Shown piece after piece: positions 32,878-48,992 of a stretch of DNA of 64,000 nucleotides. Both the position numbers and the translations under genes were made by a program. The stretch spans positions 1 through 64,000 of the forward strand of contig JASAMV010004552.1 in NCBI GenBank assembly GCA_030248065.1. Reading direction: 5' to 3'. Source of the DNA: Rhynchonema sp. JSB1_4 (Eukaryota; Nematoda; Chromadorea; Monhysterida; Xyalidae). The stretch's first letter is position 1. Each line of letters opens with the position of its first letter. Under the pieces are notes generated by a model. It was not told the DNA's origin. It saw only the letters and a program-made list of their open reading frames with translations, and searched no databases.

Positions 32878-35483
32878 ATGTTGTGGACGTTTCACAAACA
32901 ATTATTCATCGTAACGATAGTTCACACTTTATTCGGCGAGGCGGGCCCGTTTCTTGGCAGTGCCATTAACTATTTCCAACCTTTCCTGATGTCCATGTCA
33001 AATGCATCCCTTCATGCTCACTACGGCATGTACCTGAATGCAGGCAGTTATGCGTGGTTGTGGTCCGGAATGGCTGCGGCTGATACCGTTGGAAATTTGG
33101 CAGGTTTGGAAGGTTTTGTGGTTTTGAAATTTTTTGTTTAGTTTTTTCACTAGCCAATGAAAATGTGAGCATGAAGTTGAATTGCCGAGTTGCGCTCGCA
33201 CATGTCCTGATGTTGTAGCAACACAGTAGGTTTCACAGACAGGCGGTGCACCAGGTCATCGTCACTACCAGATGTACACGTGACCCAAAACATACACGAG
33301 CACGCTTCAGGCTCAGCGATGTTATGGCTGTTGCTCGATCATTTGGGTCGCAAAAACACAGTCATGCTGCTGCGGAACATTCTATCCACCGTATCGTGCG
33401 TACTATTGGCAATTGCCCAACCCACGAACAGCTTTGAAGTGGTTATCGTCGCCAGGCTGCTCACTGGATTCTGTGGTGCGCTCAGCAATGCAATGTACTT
33501 GTTCCTGGCTGAGTGCGCGCCGTCAAGGTCCAGAGGTGAGATGAGGGGATCAGAATGAATATACTAGTTTGTGTACTTTCGTTTTGATGAGAATTGGCAA
33601 TTGATCCAGTTTGGATGGGATTTGACAGCTGACCACAGAGGTCCGAAATAGATCTTGATATCATGCCCATTTACGTAGGGCGGGATTAACAAAATGGGGA
33701 TCGGGATCAAGTTAACAAATCAACTGGATCAAATTTCCTTGTCGCAATCATAGTTCGGGACGGGATCCCTATGCATCATACATTTGTTTTCGAATATCTA
33801 ACTGTACAATTATCAATGTATAATTTTCAAAAGTCACGGATAGCAACCGCACGAGCGCGAACCCCAATCCTGTATAATCGCTTCAACTCCGCTCCCTTTT
33901 CCAGGTTCGGTGCAAATGTTCCTCGGTCTTGGAGCAGGAGCCTGGGAGCTGCTAGCCATCGTCCTAGCCTTGCCGTACGTTCTTGGCTCGCAATCATTGT
34001 GGCCTTATTACATGCTCATCCCAATCGTACCCAATCTGGTGCACATCGCTGCGGCCTATTGGGTCCCGGCATCGCCCAAATATCTCTATTTGCACAAACA
34101 CAACGAAGCGAAGGCGCGACGCGCAATCAAGTTCTATCGGGGCGATGAGAGTCACGTTGGTCAGTGCGTAAATTGTCACGTTAACTTTTCAAACTTTTAC
34201 AACATCAAAAAGACGACCGAATTCCGATGTCATTTTGCCAGATGACGCGCTGACCGAATTCCGTCGCGAAGCCAAGTTCGCGAACACACATCGACTCAGC
34301 TACCGTCTGATTCTCTCCACAAGACATTTGCGAATGCCCTTTCTCATCTGCATCGTTGCGTGGTTGAGCAGTGTGTGCAACGGACAAAGCATATCATCGC
34401 AGTACAGCAATGCCATTTTGGTGATGCTTGGAGTGCCGCAAGTATGGCAACTTGTGCTTTATCATTGACGGTCTTTAGAGTGACACTTCATGGAGAGTGA
34501 AGCCACAGAGAGCGGCATCAATCTTCCATCAATTTGCGCTCTGCCTGCTGTTCCTCACATTGGGTATGCTTCATAGTGACCGAAAATGTTGGGTCCGTAT
34601 TATGTTAATGTGGCTATAAAGAGCACATGCTGTATATTACACTTGTGAATTTGACTTCTGTCCGTTTGCATTCTGATTGTTTTACGCACTCGGGCACGGA
34701 GCTTAGAACGAGCTTGGTGAATAGCGGGAGTAACTCATACTGCCATCAGCCCTGTCTGTAGCTTTGTGCAACAAAGGGCATGCTGACAAATGTATTGTAT
34801 CCCTATATTCATCATCTTTCCACTTATCACCACTCCACAATTACATAAAGTCCCCCCTCTTTTTGTAGGACTACTCATTGGTGGTGATCCTAGCCATCAA
34901 TCTCACCACCGCCGGCGTCGGTGTGCTCAACTCGTTCTATCTGATCGAGAAATTCGGTCGTCGTCGCATGCTCCTGTTTAACATTCTTCTCTCCCTTCTG
35001 GGCACCGGCTCTCTGTTTGTCGCTAATCTACTGGAACCGGAAGTCGTCGAAGATGGTCTATCAACCACCAGCCCAATGTCAAGTGTCGTAATGGGCGTGA
35101 TTGGATTTCTGGCAATTTCGGCCGCGTACGCCGCCGGGATATCGACCATCCCCAAAATCCTCATTGGCGAACTTTGTCCGCAGGCGTCGCGGGCCAAGAC
35201 AGCCACCGCGGTCTACCTCACCGGTAATCTGGCCTCGTTTATCATTGTCTTCCTGTGGCCCCCCTTACAAACAGCCCTTGGGGCCTACAGTTTTCTGCCC
35301 CTGATTTTCATCGAGTGTGTCTGGGGTGCGCTATTGTTTGTTTACCTGCCTGAATCCCATAATAGGCCGGTTCACGACATTGTGGCTGGATGGGTTAATC
35401 CGGAACAGATTAGGAAGGATAGTGTTAATGATCAGTTGTTAAAGGATACGGGCGTTCCCGGTTATGGCACGTTGGTTGAGTGA
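32878..35483 (+). CDS. SLC2-like facilitative sugar transporter (MFS)
   Basis: Five exons: 32878-33103, 33311-33535, 33905-34159, 34242-34441, 34869-35483, all phases agree, 506 residues, the usual length for GLUT proteins, with about 12 hydrophobic segments. Recognisable family positions are DHLGRKNTVML in the loop after TM2, RLLTGFCGALSNAMYLFLAE, a WVPASPKYLYLHKHNEAKA segment at the start of the central loop, GQSISSQYSN after TM7, EKFGRRRMLL after TM8, IGELCPQASRAKT and YLPES after TM12. The canonical PESPR and PETKG signatures are altered (PASPK, PESHN), so it is a divergent member whose substrate cannot be told. It acts in a membrane, probably the plasma membrane. The ATG is in the first exon with no obvious upstream exon. 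Confidence 0.88.
33233..33275 (+). repeat. dispersed intronic repeat (TCATCGTCAGTG family)
   Basis: Copy in intron 1 of the sugar transporter, ending about 35 bp before the acceptor; reads CACAGACAGGCGGTGCACCA then GGTCATCGTCACTACCAGA. Confidence 0.65.
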
Positions 35484-35579
35484 AACATGGTTATTCAATT
35501 CTAGATAATTTTTATTTATTTATTTATGTTCTGTCAAGTTGACATTGAGAAATAACATCGGCATCAAACACAGTACTGG

Positions 35580-35585
35580 AATAAA
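35580..35585 (+). terminator. candidate poly(A) signal of the sugar transporter
   Basis: AATAAA about 97 nt after the transporter stop codon; first canonical signal downstream. Confidence 0.45.
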
Positions 35586-36060
35586 TACTATATCGGAATG
35601 CTGTACAACGAACCGTATGGCAACAGCACAGTTACGGTACATAGTAGACAGGAAAAACAGTCTCGGAAGCGATGCAATAACCAAAACGGTGGTTTCTTCG
35701 TTTGACATTGAATTGCGCCTAAACAGTACATTTGCCACATTGACAAAAAAAGTCTAAACAGAAAATTAAGAGAAGTGTGGTAACTCAGATGTTCAGTTTG
35801 CAGCACATTTTCGGTTAGAGAGATCCTTTTATGCTTTAGATTCCACAAAAACGAATTACCTTCTGTAATTCAGAAGTTTGATATGATGTTTTAAACAGGG
35901 TGACCTGGTTCTTTTTGCTGCATGAAAATACAGGGTGAAACATTTTAATCAGCATAATCTGACACTTGTAGCTGATGTTTCATTCCGTGTATAGAAGGAG
36001 ACAAGAACAATGAAACATGGTGATGTATGCTCTAAATAAAACTTTCGTTCGTGTTGTGTA

Positions 36061-36159
36061 GCCTCTTTACAGTGACATTGGATGGGATGGTGAAACACCT
36101 CAGCGACACGGTACATTTCATCTTTATGAAGTTTGCCTGGTCGGTCAGTATAAAGAGGC
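36061..36159. mobile_element. 99-bp TA-flanked MITE
   Basis: Inverted ends GCCTCTTTACAGTGAC / GTCAGTATAAAGAGGC with TA on both flanks (36059-36060, 36160-36161). It lies just past the stop codon of the KCTD-like gene on the minus strand, so it is probably in its 3' UTR. Related CTCTTTATAGTGAC words recur elsewhere (for example about 34577-34625 and 55284-55297). Confidence 0.75.
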
Positions 36160-36175
36160 TAGACTGTAGAATCGA

Positions 36176-38018
<1,843 letters not shown>

Positions 38019-41000
38019 TTTCGCGAAGGGAAGTTATTCGCGTTTTGTTGCTTGAACGGTTTTGATTTTTAGTTTGAATCTGAAAGACAGAAATAAAATG
38101 TTTTAGCAATTGTGGGCGCAGCACAAACCAACACCAACAGAACAGCACCAAAACGGGAAACAACCCAACAACCCACAAAACCCCCACAAACCATTGTTAG
38201 GACATATCAGACAGGATATTCGATAGGTCATGTGAGAAGTCTACAGGTTGTGGCCAATTATGGCAGGCAATAGGTAGATTACAGTTGACCAAGCAACTCA
38301 TGGGCAACCTAAGGTTTCTTACTGTTGCATATGCAGTTACTTTTAAAAAAATATTTCAATTGAATTGGTTTGATCAAGACCCAGGTCTCTTAGGCAGACC
38401 TACATAATGTAACCTCTTGCGTACAGTATTTTTTCAGGTCAATAAACACAAAGTCTAGCGCATTCCATTTATAATCTTTTCTCGCGGACTTCTTCGGCAT
38501 AAAAAAACAGCAATAAAAATTAACTCTTTCAAACAAGCAGTTCCAAAGCAAATAAGCACAATGCCTAAGCATCACAAAGCACATAAGCTCAGTGGCGAAA
38601 AAGTACGGTCTTGAATTTGGAGGAGTGGCCCCGAGTCTTAGTAGTCCCCAATTTCCAAAGCAGCTGTTCTACCTCGCTGCTTTGTTGTTTCTCCTCTGTT
38701 TCAGCCGTATCCCTGAAAGAAGCAAGTCATGTCAAACGCATACTCTGTCACTGAGTGTCATGGCAACGCGTCGCGCGCACACAAATTAGTGTTGCTCTTT
38801 TTATGTTGCTGAAAATCAGAGAGAAACTGTCATGTGAGCACATTACATGTACAGGCAAGGGGTCTAATGAGGGCGGGACACCAACGAGGCAACTCGTGGG
38901 CTGGTTCGCCGGCAAGAAATTATGCGCAGATATTGTTCGCTGATTGTGAAGTGATTGTGACGCCCAGGCATCTCACAAAATCATCTGTGCAGCATTTCGT
39001 AATGAGCAGCGCCTGTGATGAAATTGGGAACACACTTTAAAAAAATAGAATCCTTGGCGGGCACAAAAAGCCCTGCGAACGACTTTACATCTACATGTCA
39101 AGCACCGCCGCGTGCACAGTACCACCATTATAGTACGATTGTGTTCATTTGTTGCTGGGTCATGGACAGAAACTTTAGGGTGGTCCGTTAATTTTTTCTA
39201 CAGTATCCGATATCCGATGCTGCTAAACAATACCTGCATATGCGCCCGATCTCAATAGCAAACAGAACAATGAGCTCTGCCCGTGTCTCGTTCAGTTTTT
39301 CACAGCTGGACGGTGTACCAGGACATCGTCAGTGCAAAAGCACGAGATGTTAATGTTATAGAGCACAGAGCGAGGTAAAAGCAGAGATCTTATTGTTCTC
39401 GTATAGCTGAAATTATAAACTGATACACTGACCCGCACAGGGCACAGACTCGGATTGTTTTCAACTTTACGCATTCCGCGAATGCAAATCGCAACCGTGT
39501 GTGCAGATGGCTGCTATCTTTGTACTTTGTCTTGTGTAGGTATATTTAGCAACAGAGTCGTATACCAATTTTGACTCAGTTTTACCCCTTTATTCATTGA
39601 AGGGAGGAACTAAAGAACTAATAACTACTTTTAACTACTCCCAAGAAGGGAGGATTAAAACTAGTGGGCAGGGCCTCTGTTGTAAAAAGTCTGAATAAAG
39701 ATTGACGCTAGGCTGGGCCTCCACCGAAAGGTGGAACAATATATGGTACCATAAGTGAACTATTCATCAAAATGCCCTCTTGAATTCGTGTTGCGCAAAG
39801 TGCAAAATTGTGCAAACTCCTTGTTTTATGAGCTGAGCAACTTCGATGACCAAAGATGACATCATCGAATAGCTGGGTTAGGAAGTGAAGCGTGAGCATA
39901 AAAACTTATTTGTGTTCACTATGAGGACAATAGCAACAACAAAACTATCCATCAAACAAAAGCAGAATAAAGTCGTAAACTGGTCGGCGGAGCACCAGTG
40001 CCAGGCTACAAACTGCCTCACAGCAAGTCAATAACGATCGACTATCAATCAGACAAAGCGGTTTTTTGGCCATCTTGAGGCGGCAAAGGAGTGGAATGGA
40101 ACACGCACAAGTGGAAAGTTTTGGATGTTCGAAATCAAATGCTGTGCTGATTTCGGTATCGTTACGGCGGCGTTTTAAGGTTTACAAAGTTCGGAAACAA
40201 AAGATAGCCGGCGCCCGGAAACAACAGTAATTGGAGGCACAGGTATGATACGTACATAATACGTACATACACTACAGTGCACTTCAACGTTACCAAAATA
40301 TGGCAGTTGTTTCACAGCAGCAATTTCAAACGGCGAGAGAACAAAAATAAACGATGCAGGTAGCAGGTGCACACTTATAACTAACCGTAATTAACATCGT
40401 GCTGCTGTCTATTGTTCAACCAATTAGCCGCACAGCGCTCTACAAATGAAGGCTTCTCTTCTATTTGTGTTCAGAAATAAGCAGTTTTCAACAAAACTAG
40501 TCGCAGTTACACGCTAGATGGGTACAACGACAGCGAAAAAGTAAAGCTTCTTGAGACGAATGCTGTACTGTATGTGCGTTGTCTGGAACCGAAACAGCGG
40601 AAAGCTCCCGTTTCCGTCTCCCGTTGTGGTCTGTTTGCGCAATTCGCGCGACAAAAACACATCGGCTGAAATATTTTCGGCCAGAAAAACAAATAAAATG
40701 TCTTTCTGTCATCGCCCGCCGGCATGCGCTTCTCTGCACTCAGACAATCATGAAAAGAGATGGAATTCGGAGGTAAATTTGAGACCTAATGGAATCTTTG
40801 GAGCACTCGAAAATGCTTTCAACCACTCCCCACCCTTGACGGTATCAAACTCGGTGATCGGGTTCGATCCGGTCTTACTTGGTCACGTAACTGTGCGTTA
40901 CGGATAACCTGATGTTTGCCACTTTTACTTTGACTATCGTAGATGTTCCGAACCGCTATTGAAGAGCTAACAACTCAAGAAGTTCGATCAAACATACTGC

Positions 41001-44000
41001 AGCTTATTTGTGACTGGCGTCGGTTTTGGGAGTTTTATTTGGCATAGATTTTGAGGGCTTACGCTGCTTCTAGACATTACACCTTTGTTATCAGTTTTCA
41101 GTGCTGTTTGCATTCAAATCTTTATGATTTACCTACATAACAAAACAATGCGAACATGCGGAACAAAGCGCTAGGGACTCCAGGAGGCTTATATGGAAAC
41201 TTGCCAAATATAAGCCCCACTATAGAAGAGATTAGTGAAATCAACAAAGTTCGAAGTATACCTGCACAAGAATTAGACGGGTAATGTGACATGTGCGATT
41301 TGAGAGCGAGCCGCCCGGACCGATTCCCAACGGTTAGCGTCTCACAACGCTCGGGTCCACAGGATTGATTTTTGGGCACTAAAGTTAAATGCTGCGCGCC
41401 CCAGAAAATTATTTGACCGGTTTTTGAGTTGAAGGTTTTTCGCAATTCTAAAATGACCGACTGGAAAACGTCACCGAAAATTGATACAGTCGCAACAAGG
41501 TTGGAGGTAAACAGAGGATAGGCAGAAATATATATTTCCCCCTGACGGCGGAGCTTTCGAGAATTTGGGCCAATGCACGATGACCTTAGCAGAATACATT
41601 CGGCAGGTTAAAAATAAGATTACAAAAAAAACTGGGATTCAAATTTCAACACTCGGCTGACACTATCGTTGTCGATGCAACTGTGCATTCATGCAAACGC
41701 AGCTGGTTGAGCGTCTGCCAAGTATTACAACCGCACATGACGGCATGAGTGCAAACAATGTATGGGTCTACCACCTATACAAGTACGACGAGTGGCCCTA
41801 AACCAAGGAATCTACTAATTGAAAACAGGGTTCGTATAACTGGATATCCCCCGAAGGCCTGCTTGGATGACAACAGATCATCCTTGTGCGTTTGCTCAGG
41901 CAGCTGCGTTGACAACACTAGCATAAGCCCAATACCGTACCCCGGTACGTGGAGTACCATCACTACCAATGTACTGGGAGGTCCGATCGTAAATTAGACG
42001 GAAGCGAAAAGTTACATCATCTTAGCTGCATAAAACATCCAAAGAGAAATTGCAATTATGATTCATACAGGTTGGTCCTCTCATAATCCAGGCCCCTGCT
42101 AATGCACTTTACTAAAAAAAGAAGCCAAAATCAAACGCATGGAGCTTTCGACCGACATTCCGTCAATGTATACTGGTATACACTTTGCGTACCATGGTAC
42201 GGTACTAGAAAGCTTCATCTCACCTGGGGGTTGTGCTAAAATATTGCTGAATATTAGAATGTGGTCACGCGTGCGGGTACGAGTTTGAAAGAAAAACTGC
42301 GGGAACTATACCAACATTAAAGAAACGCGCATCTGCACAGTTGGGGGCTTGGTTTGAAATGTTTTCTTGGGCAAGATGGACCTGTGAAGCCGCACAATTG
42401 TTTGAGAATTTCGAATTCAAACTTGATTAGTTTCATTATTAGCCCTGCGCCGCGCACCAGCTCAAAATATTGCATTTTTAAATACATATGCTATAATATG
42501 CATTTTGGACACCAGTCGGAAACAAATAAATCAACAAATTCCCTGTACCGTTTGCTCCTACCGAACGCCTTCTCAAGTGGGTCGGCAGAAGCCATAAACC
42601 AACCTGTTTGATACACGAGCCAGCCGCCAAAACCATGTGAACAGAAAAAGCTGGTTGAACGTTTTCAGGTGGCACTGCGCAAAAAGGCACGTCATAACAT
42701 CCGGTGGAGACACGGGCTATGTATATATAGTATGTATAGTCCAGCCACCAGCTCATGAGACGACTAAGCTGCTGCCGCAAAAAACCAGCCAAAAAAAAAA
42801 GAGGGGGAGGAAGGAAAGGGGGAATCCAAAAATGTATTGTAGGTAACTGTATGTTTGTGCGTTGCAAACTGCACACGCAAGCTCTTGTGACAGAGACCTT
42901 ACCCAAAGTTGCGCTTAGTAATTTTGTGGACCAGACGGCAGATCATTTTTTTCGAAACGAAACTTCGGCATTTCTGCCATGTTCAGTTTTCAGTGAACTA
43001 AGTATTAAAAAGCTACGCAACGATTCTGCATGTCATTTAGAAAAGATGAAACGTTTTCAACATCTAGACGTTGTATGAAGGGACATGATTATGCGGCCTT
43101 CCATAGATAGGTACAGAAACGAACACCTTCAAAAACGCCTTCACCATAATATATGTGCGGGTGGCGGGACGCCATTTTCAATTTTTGAGTTTGGTCTTAT
43201 GAAAGCATCAAGTTTACGAACCAATCAGGCTGTGAGTTGAGCGCCAAGCCACACCTAATGTACATAATGACGTGTGTCTTCTGATTTTTGTCAGCCGAGT
43301 CGCACTTCGGTTTCTTTTTGTGTTGAACAAAAATGTTTTTACAGTCATACCTCTTGGTTATCAATATGTATAAGTCTGACTTACCATGTAAGTCAAGCTA
43401 TCAGCATATCAGAATCTACTTTTCTAGAATGTCGTACTGTTTCCATCAAGATTTCCGTGTGTGGCAAACGTCTCTGATCTGGCAAACGTGCTCACACCAC
43501 AGTGGTGTGATTTTGTGCTGTGAAGCCAGTATTTGTTGGCGATACTGCACATGTTTCCTTCACAGAAACTAAACGTACGAAGCCACACGGATGCTTGACT
43601 ATTTTACTCGTGGAAAATTCAGACTGTTGGTACACCGTGCGTGTAAGCATGTTTTCCGCGTTTGTTCAGCATATTGTACTAATTTCCACCATCCTGTGAT
43701 TACAGGTAATTTTCGCAGAAACGTTCGAAACTGTGAGCAAGATCATGTTTAAAAATGTCTGTTGCAACCGCAAAACAAAAAGTATAAGCTTTTATGCACG
43801 ACACTAATATTCAGAACTCTTCAAGGAAAATGAGCATGAAATAGGCCACCAGTGGACTGTGACCGCAAGAGGCAACAAGACGGCCGCATTTTTCAATTTT
43901 TTATCGCGCAAACGCACGGTAGGCCGCGCGTGGGCATTTGGAGCCATGCGCAAAGCACCAATAAATGCCACATTGTACAGTGATGTGTAAATGGGATAGA

Positions 44001-45754
44001 TGCTTCTGCTTCTCCTCGTGGAATCCGTCTTACAGCACAAATTATGGTATATGGCAAGCACCGGTGAATGCCAAATCAGTCCCCATCCCAATCGGCCCAT
44101 GTACTGTATAGCTAAAGTCGTTTTCAGGGATGCTTCATATGACTATCCAGTGGGGATTTGAAAAATTTATTTTATTCTGGAATCCCATATTGGACGCACA
44201 TTCCAAATCAGCCCCCAGGGGACTTATTTGGCATCCTCGGGCATATACTGACTCGGGCCGGGGCACCGCTCTTAAGAAAATCTGACTTCGGCACGTATGG
44301 GAGGGCGCTGCTCTCGTTCATGAATATTGAAACGAGGTTCGGCTTTTGCCATGCAGTTTGTTACCTATGCAGGTTTGTATCAGGAACGAAATTTAACCGC
44401 AACATGATGGTGCAAATTGTCAAGGAAGGTTCTGCAAGCGAACAAAACTCGCAGTTTATACATATCTGGTGCGTTAGGAAATTTTATCGTTCTATTTTCT
44501 GCAAATGTACATATATGATAAAAGTTCAACGTGCCACACAAATGTGACCCGCTTGGAGAAAGTTTATGTGAGCCAAGAAAACTTCTGGTGACATTTATAT
44601 TTATTGCGTCTCGCTTGGATACAGTTTGCAAACTCATACGGCATGTGTGCACTGTACAGTACGCGCTTTTATGACGTCAGACAAACGGTTGCATACACAG
44701 CTGTACCACCTCTCCCTCCCAATTACGCGGCACACGCAGTACTACTGTATGTCGGAGTTTCCCGATTCCCGCTTTTTAAGATTGTTCCGCAATACGATAG
44801 TGTCAGCAATAGTGTTGGGCTCAAGATTTCTCAGTGTCAATGTCAAAGTCTATTGGTACTACATATACCAGGTATACATGCGTGTATATAACGTATAGGG
44901 TATTATGACGGCTGGGGCCTGTAAGCGGGCAACTCCCCGCCGCACGAAACTGAGAAGGGGCGGTAAGTGCGATTGCAATGGTATGGTGATCAAAATACGT
45001 GCGGGAAGATTGATACAAACTTTGTTGCTTCGGCGCTGGTGGTTGCATAATTTCATCGGTTAAGGGGACTGTGAGTTGAACTCGTGGAATATTTTGACAC
45101 ATTAAATTTTGTTGCTGCTCAACTTCGGTTGCTGGACCATCCTACAACTTCTTTGCTTCAACTGCAACAGCCCTAGTGAGACGCTTACCTAACAATACTG
45201 TCGATAGACCCGTTCAAGAATTGCGACACACAATAGAACAAAAAGGATTGCGTGCTGACGGGAACTAAAGAAACCATCAAGGGTCCATGCCCCTCCGGGC
45301 ACCATTACTTCCAATGAACAAAAGGTCGTGCGCTGCAACATGACAGCCATTGTTGTTATTGTGAAGGAACGAAAAGATAAACAAAGCAAACATCGAAAAC
45401 ATTGTATCTATCGGTTTGCATAACATAAACAATAAACTGGCTACTTTGCTTTATGTTTATTTATTGTTTCAATCTGTTTTTCTGTTCCACGCTTTCATGA
45501 ACGTGAACCAACTTCTTCTTAGACAACATTTCTTTGTGGCGCAATGCGCAGGAGAGTATAAAAGGTGAGACCAAACTTTGTGTGTGTTGAATATTTGCAA
45601 ATCGTTTTTAATTTTACGAATTTTATATATTTGAGCACAGCATGGAACCAGGCAAGTTTCCTTGTTATTTGTCAATATCGTTAAACCAAAGCTAAACATT
45701 TCCTTTCAGCCTCAAGCTTCAAACGACCAACCACGTCATTTGCGCGATTTGTCA

Positions 45755-46553
45755 AGCCAAAGAGTTGTGGTCATAATCGATATGAAAGTATTTGAAAGTA
45801 CAATAGTAAGTAGAAAACAAAAGTTATTTGATATTGAAATTGTGCAAACAAACAAACTCGCTGGTGCCTTAGTGACCACCAGACGATCAAACACAGGGCA
45901 GAACATCACACATAAAATTTGACCGCATCACCATCATTAATCTGGTTCAATCGTATGACGTAACAACACTCATTTTCATTCGAGCGTACAGGCTCAAATC
46001 CAAATGCCATATGATAAAAAAAAAGTTTGATCAAGGCAAAAAGTTGTGATCATAATCGATACTGAAGTTATCACAATGAAGTCAGCGTTGGAAGCAACAA
46101 GCAAACGCAAGTCAAGGAGTTGTGCCCATAATCCTAAAAAATCTTGAGTTTCAACGTTGCATTAATTATTTGTATAAACATAGGCGTGATATTCAGGTAT
46201 GAGCAGAGGTAAGGATTGGTGGGTAAAAAAGAAACCAGATCACAAAGAGAAAAATAAGAATAAAATGTGCTCTGTAATTGATGCCAGATCAGGGCAAAGA
46301 GTTGTGGTCATAATCGAGTTAAAAATAATGAGGTATACAAATCAGACTACAAAAGAATGCAGAGAAAGAGCCAAACCTGACCAAGATGAAAAAAGGATGT
46401 GATGCTTATGTACTTGCAATCCGCCCACCGTATCGTCATGTTTCAAAAAACGTTTCAAAACGCGATTTTTTTAGATCAAAAACCCGTGTTCAAAAAACCG
46501 GCATAAGCTCGGAAGCTCACAACACCAGGGCAAAGAGTTGTGGTCATAATCGT
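45755..46553 (+). repeat. five spaced copies of GAGTTGTGGTCATAATCG
   Basis: Copies of about 22-26 bp lie at 45755-45780, 46035-46059, 46112-46134, 46292-46317 and 46528-46553, all in the same orientation, with the core AAGAGTTGTGGTCATAATCG and one to several mismatches. Spacing is irregular (about 77-280 bp). Two copies translate to QRVVVII followed by an acidic/basic residue pair, but the other frames are closed, so a coding origin is doubtful. Confidence 0.7.
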
Positions 46554-47895
46554 ATGGATTGATTGTTTTTTGTTTCAATTATTCAAATCCTTGCTATTAC
46601 TTGTACATTCAAGTTTGTTGAAGTGAACAAAATGATCATAAATTTGTTCCGTTGAACCTGAGCTTTATGAGAACACTCCGATCGAAAGTCGCGAAACTTG
46701 GTAAAATGTAGCCGATAATCTCTGCGTCACACTAATGCTGTAAATTTGCTCGTGTATGAACATTCCAGTATTTCTTCGAAAGTTGTGCACACTTTGGGTT
46801 TTTCGTACGTTGATCGTAATAAAAAAATAAAATCGGGTGTTTCAAGTTTCGTCCCAATATTTCTGCATAGTCCACCTTTTTGCCCGGCTTTTCGGCATTT
46901 TGCATGATCCCTTAACCAGAATATAGAATGATAAGCACAACTTTGCAAAATGACAGGCACGCATAATCATGGAGCCTCCATGCTTTGGGCTTTTGTTGAT
47001 GCATGGTGGGTAGTACATATGTATAGCACTTGAAAAATTACTACGGCCACATTAACCATTGAATTATAATCAGCCTCGGACTTAGTCAGTAAATCACTCA
47101 TTTTGAGTACCACCACAAACAAGCGTATTATGTTTGTTGACTCTTGCTCATTTTCGCGGCAGCTGGTATTGAAACTTTCATGTTTTGTGCAAAAGCGACA
47201 CATGCGGTCTTTTTGACACAACAAGCATTTTTCAAGCTTTAGATTTCTTTCTCTTTAACTAAACTAAAAGTAAAACCACATAAACTCCGAGAGCAGAAAA
47301 CCATAACCATGCCGTTCATAGCGCACAACCGCCAATTTGTTACGCCGCTGGAAGCCAGATTTTTAGTTGCTCGTGCGTGCGCTTTTGAGTACAGAAACTT
47401 TAGCAAGATGTATTTTAGTTCAGATTTCTGTAAGCAGCAGTCAAGCCAGCGCTAACCGGCCGGCTAGCAGCTGGTATCGGGCTTTGTTTAAAGCCTACTT
47501 GTCAAATCTGACTTTAAAATACGGTTGGATCGTAAGCGAGAGTAACTTCGGACATCTGTGTTTCGCTTCGTTTTCGAACCGTTATTGTGCATGAAAAAGA
47601 GCGCAACGTCCGCGTACTACTGGCCGAAGTTCTTAGTTTTCTGTTTTGCTGAAGTGAACCACGTTTTCTTTAAGTTTCTGCATGCTAGCAGCAGGCAGGC
47701 AGCTAAAAATTGGTCTCTGTTTTCGTGCATGTAGAAGTCACAAGCACTCATTGGAAACTTGCTTTTCTGACGCGCGCGTGTAGACCCCAAACTTGGCCGT
47801 TACAAACTCGCACACAATGGGAAATATTGGCCGTGGATATTGTGGAAACAGCCACGAACCAGAGACGACAAAAACGACGATCCAACAACTATATG

Positions 47896-48016
47896 AAAAA
47901 AAAAAAAAAAAAAAAATTAAAAAAACCCCCCCAAAATCCCCATCCCAAATACCTAACACCAAAACCACTACTCTCTCCTTTACCAACCCCATTACACAAA
48001 AAAAACTACACATACA
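47896..48016 (+). repeat. 121-bp tract without any G
   Basis: Starts with about 21 A, then A- and C-rich sequence (short C runs, ACCAAAACCACTAC-like words) and contains no G until 48017. Strong strand asymmetry next to ordinary sequence on both sides. It may be low-complexity DNA or a sequencing or consensus error patch. Confidence 0.8.
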
Positions 48017-48883
48017 GTACACCCCAGTATGATGAACCTCGATGTGGCAGAGCAAATTTCAAGATATTGAACGGTTTAGTCGCTGTATTTACTTCTTCTT
48101 GGCGAACAAAAATTTATAGGTCTCGATCTGTTCACTATTACGAGAGTGGACTGTATTGGCCATGTGCGTCAGCGGTAATATTTGATGGGAACAACACAAA
48201 AAGTTATGTTTGGTACTATGTAGCTCTTTCGTTTTTACTGACGGGCACCATAAATCGAACATGCAAGGTGCCCCGTAATGCTGACAATAGATGCCAGCGG
48301 CTTGAATAACTGACATTGTCACTTTTCGGTTCATAAGCCCACATATGACGTAAAATATACAGTACAGTTGCTTTTTTGGGTACACTCTCTCACGAAGTTT
48401 CACGTCTTTGGTTTTGGTGTGTTTATTTCCATGCTTGATGTCTCATCTGTGTGATTTTGATTTTACCACTTGAACCCTGGTCAGATCAACGGCTGTGCAT
48501 ATACATAGCTGCCTTCCCTCCAACTTCATCACAAGCTCCAAGTCAAATCCTTTGCAACGGTACCCAATATTTCCTGTCTGCCCTAAACTGGTGTTCTTGT
48601 CTGTTTCCTGGGACCAACGCAATACAGTTACCACGTCATATCCACTTTCTTGGACGTTTTAGGGTTTTGAGTCATTTGGTCAGCTGGAGCTGACTAACGC
48701 TAACACTGCGCGTGAGACAATGGTAAAAATATGGCGCAGGTTCCAAATTATAGGTATGCATAATGGTGCACAGTATATGCCAAATTATATTTGCGTATTT
48801 TCGTAACCGCAAGGGGTAAGCAGGTGCACGGTCAGTGTACAAACACTATTTGGGCTTACATATGTTACAGTTGTCAATTGAAG

Positions 48884-48992
48884 TGGTCAAATCACTTCGA
48901 CAACTCACTTTGTAGAGTCGTCAAATGACCCCGAATGCCATCATTTCTCGCGCCCACTCAGGGCTGCTGAGTTGACGAAGTGATTTGACCAT
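48884..48992. repeat. fold-back repeat (MITE-like), copy 2
   Basis: Arms GGTCAAATCACTTCG and CGAAGTGATTTGACC are exact inverted copies, with an inner CAACTCA / TGAGTTG pair. It is related to the hairpin at 718-828 by the shared GTCAAATCA and TTCG arm structure. Confidence 0.55.

Noticed and set aside
44158..44547. 129-codon open frame
   Set aside because: No ATG start, no family resemblance and composition typical of a chance frame in non-coding DNA.
45755..46553. CRISPR-like array
   Set aside because: Copies are imperfect, irregularly spaced and in a eukaryotic intergenic region without any cas-like gene.
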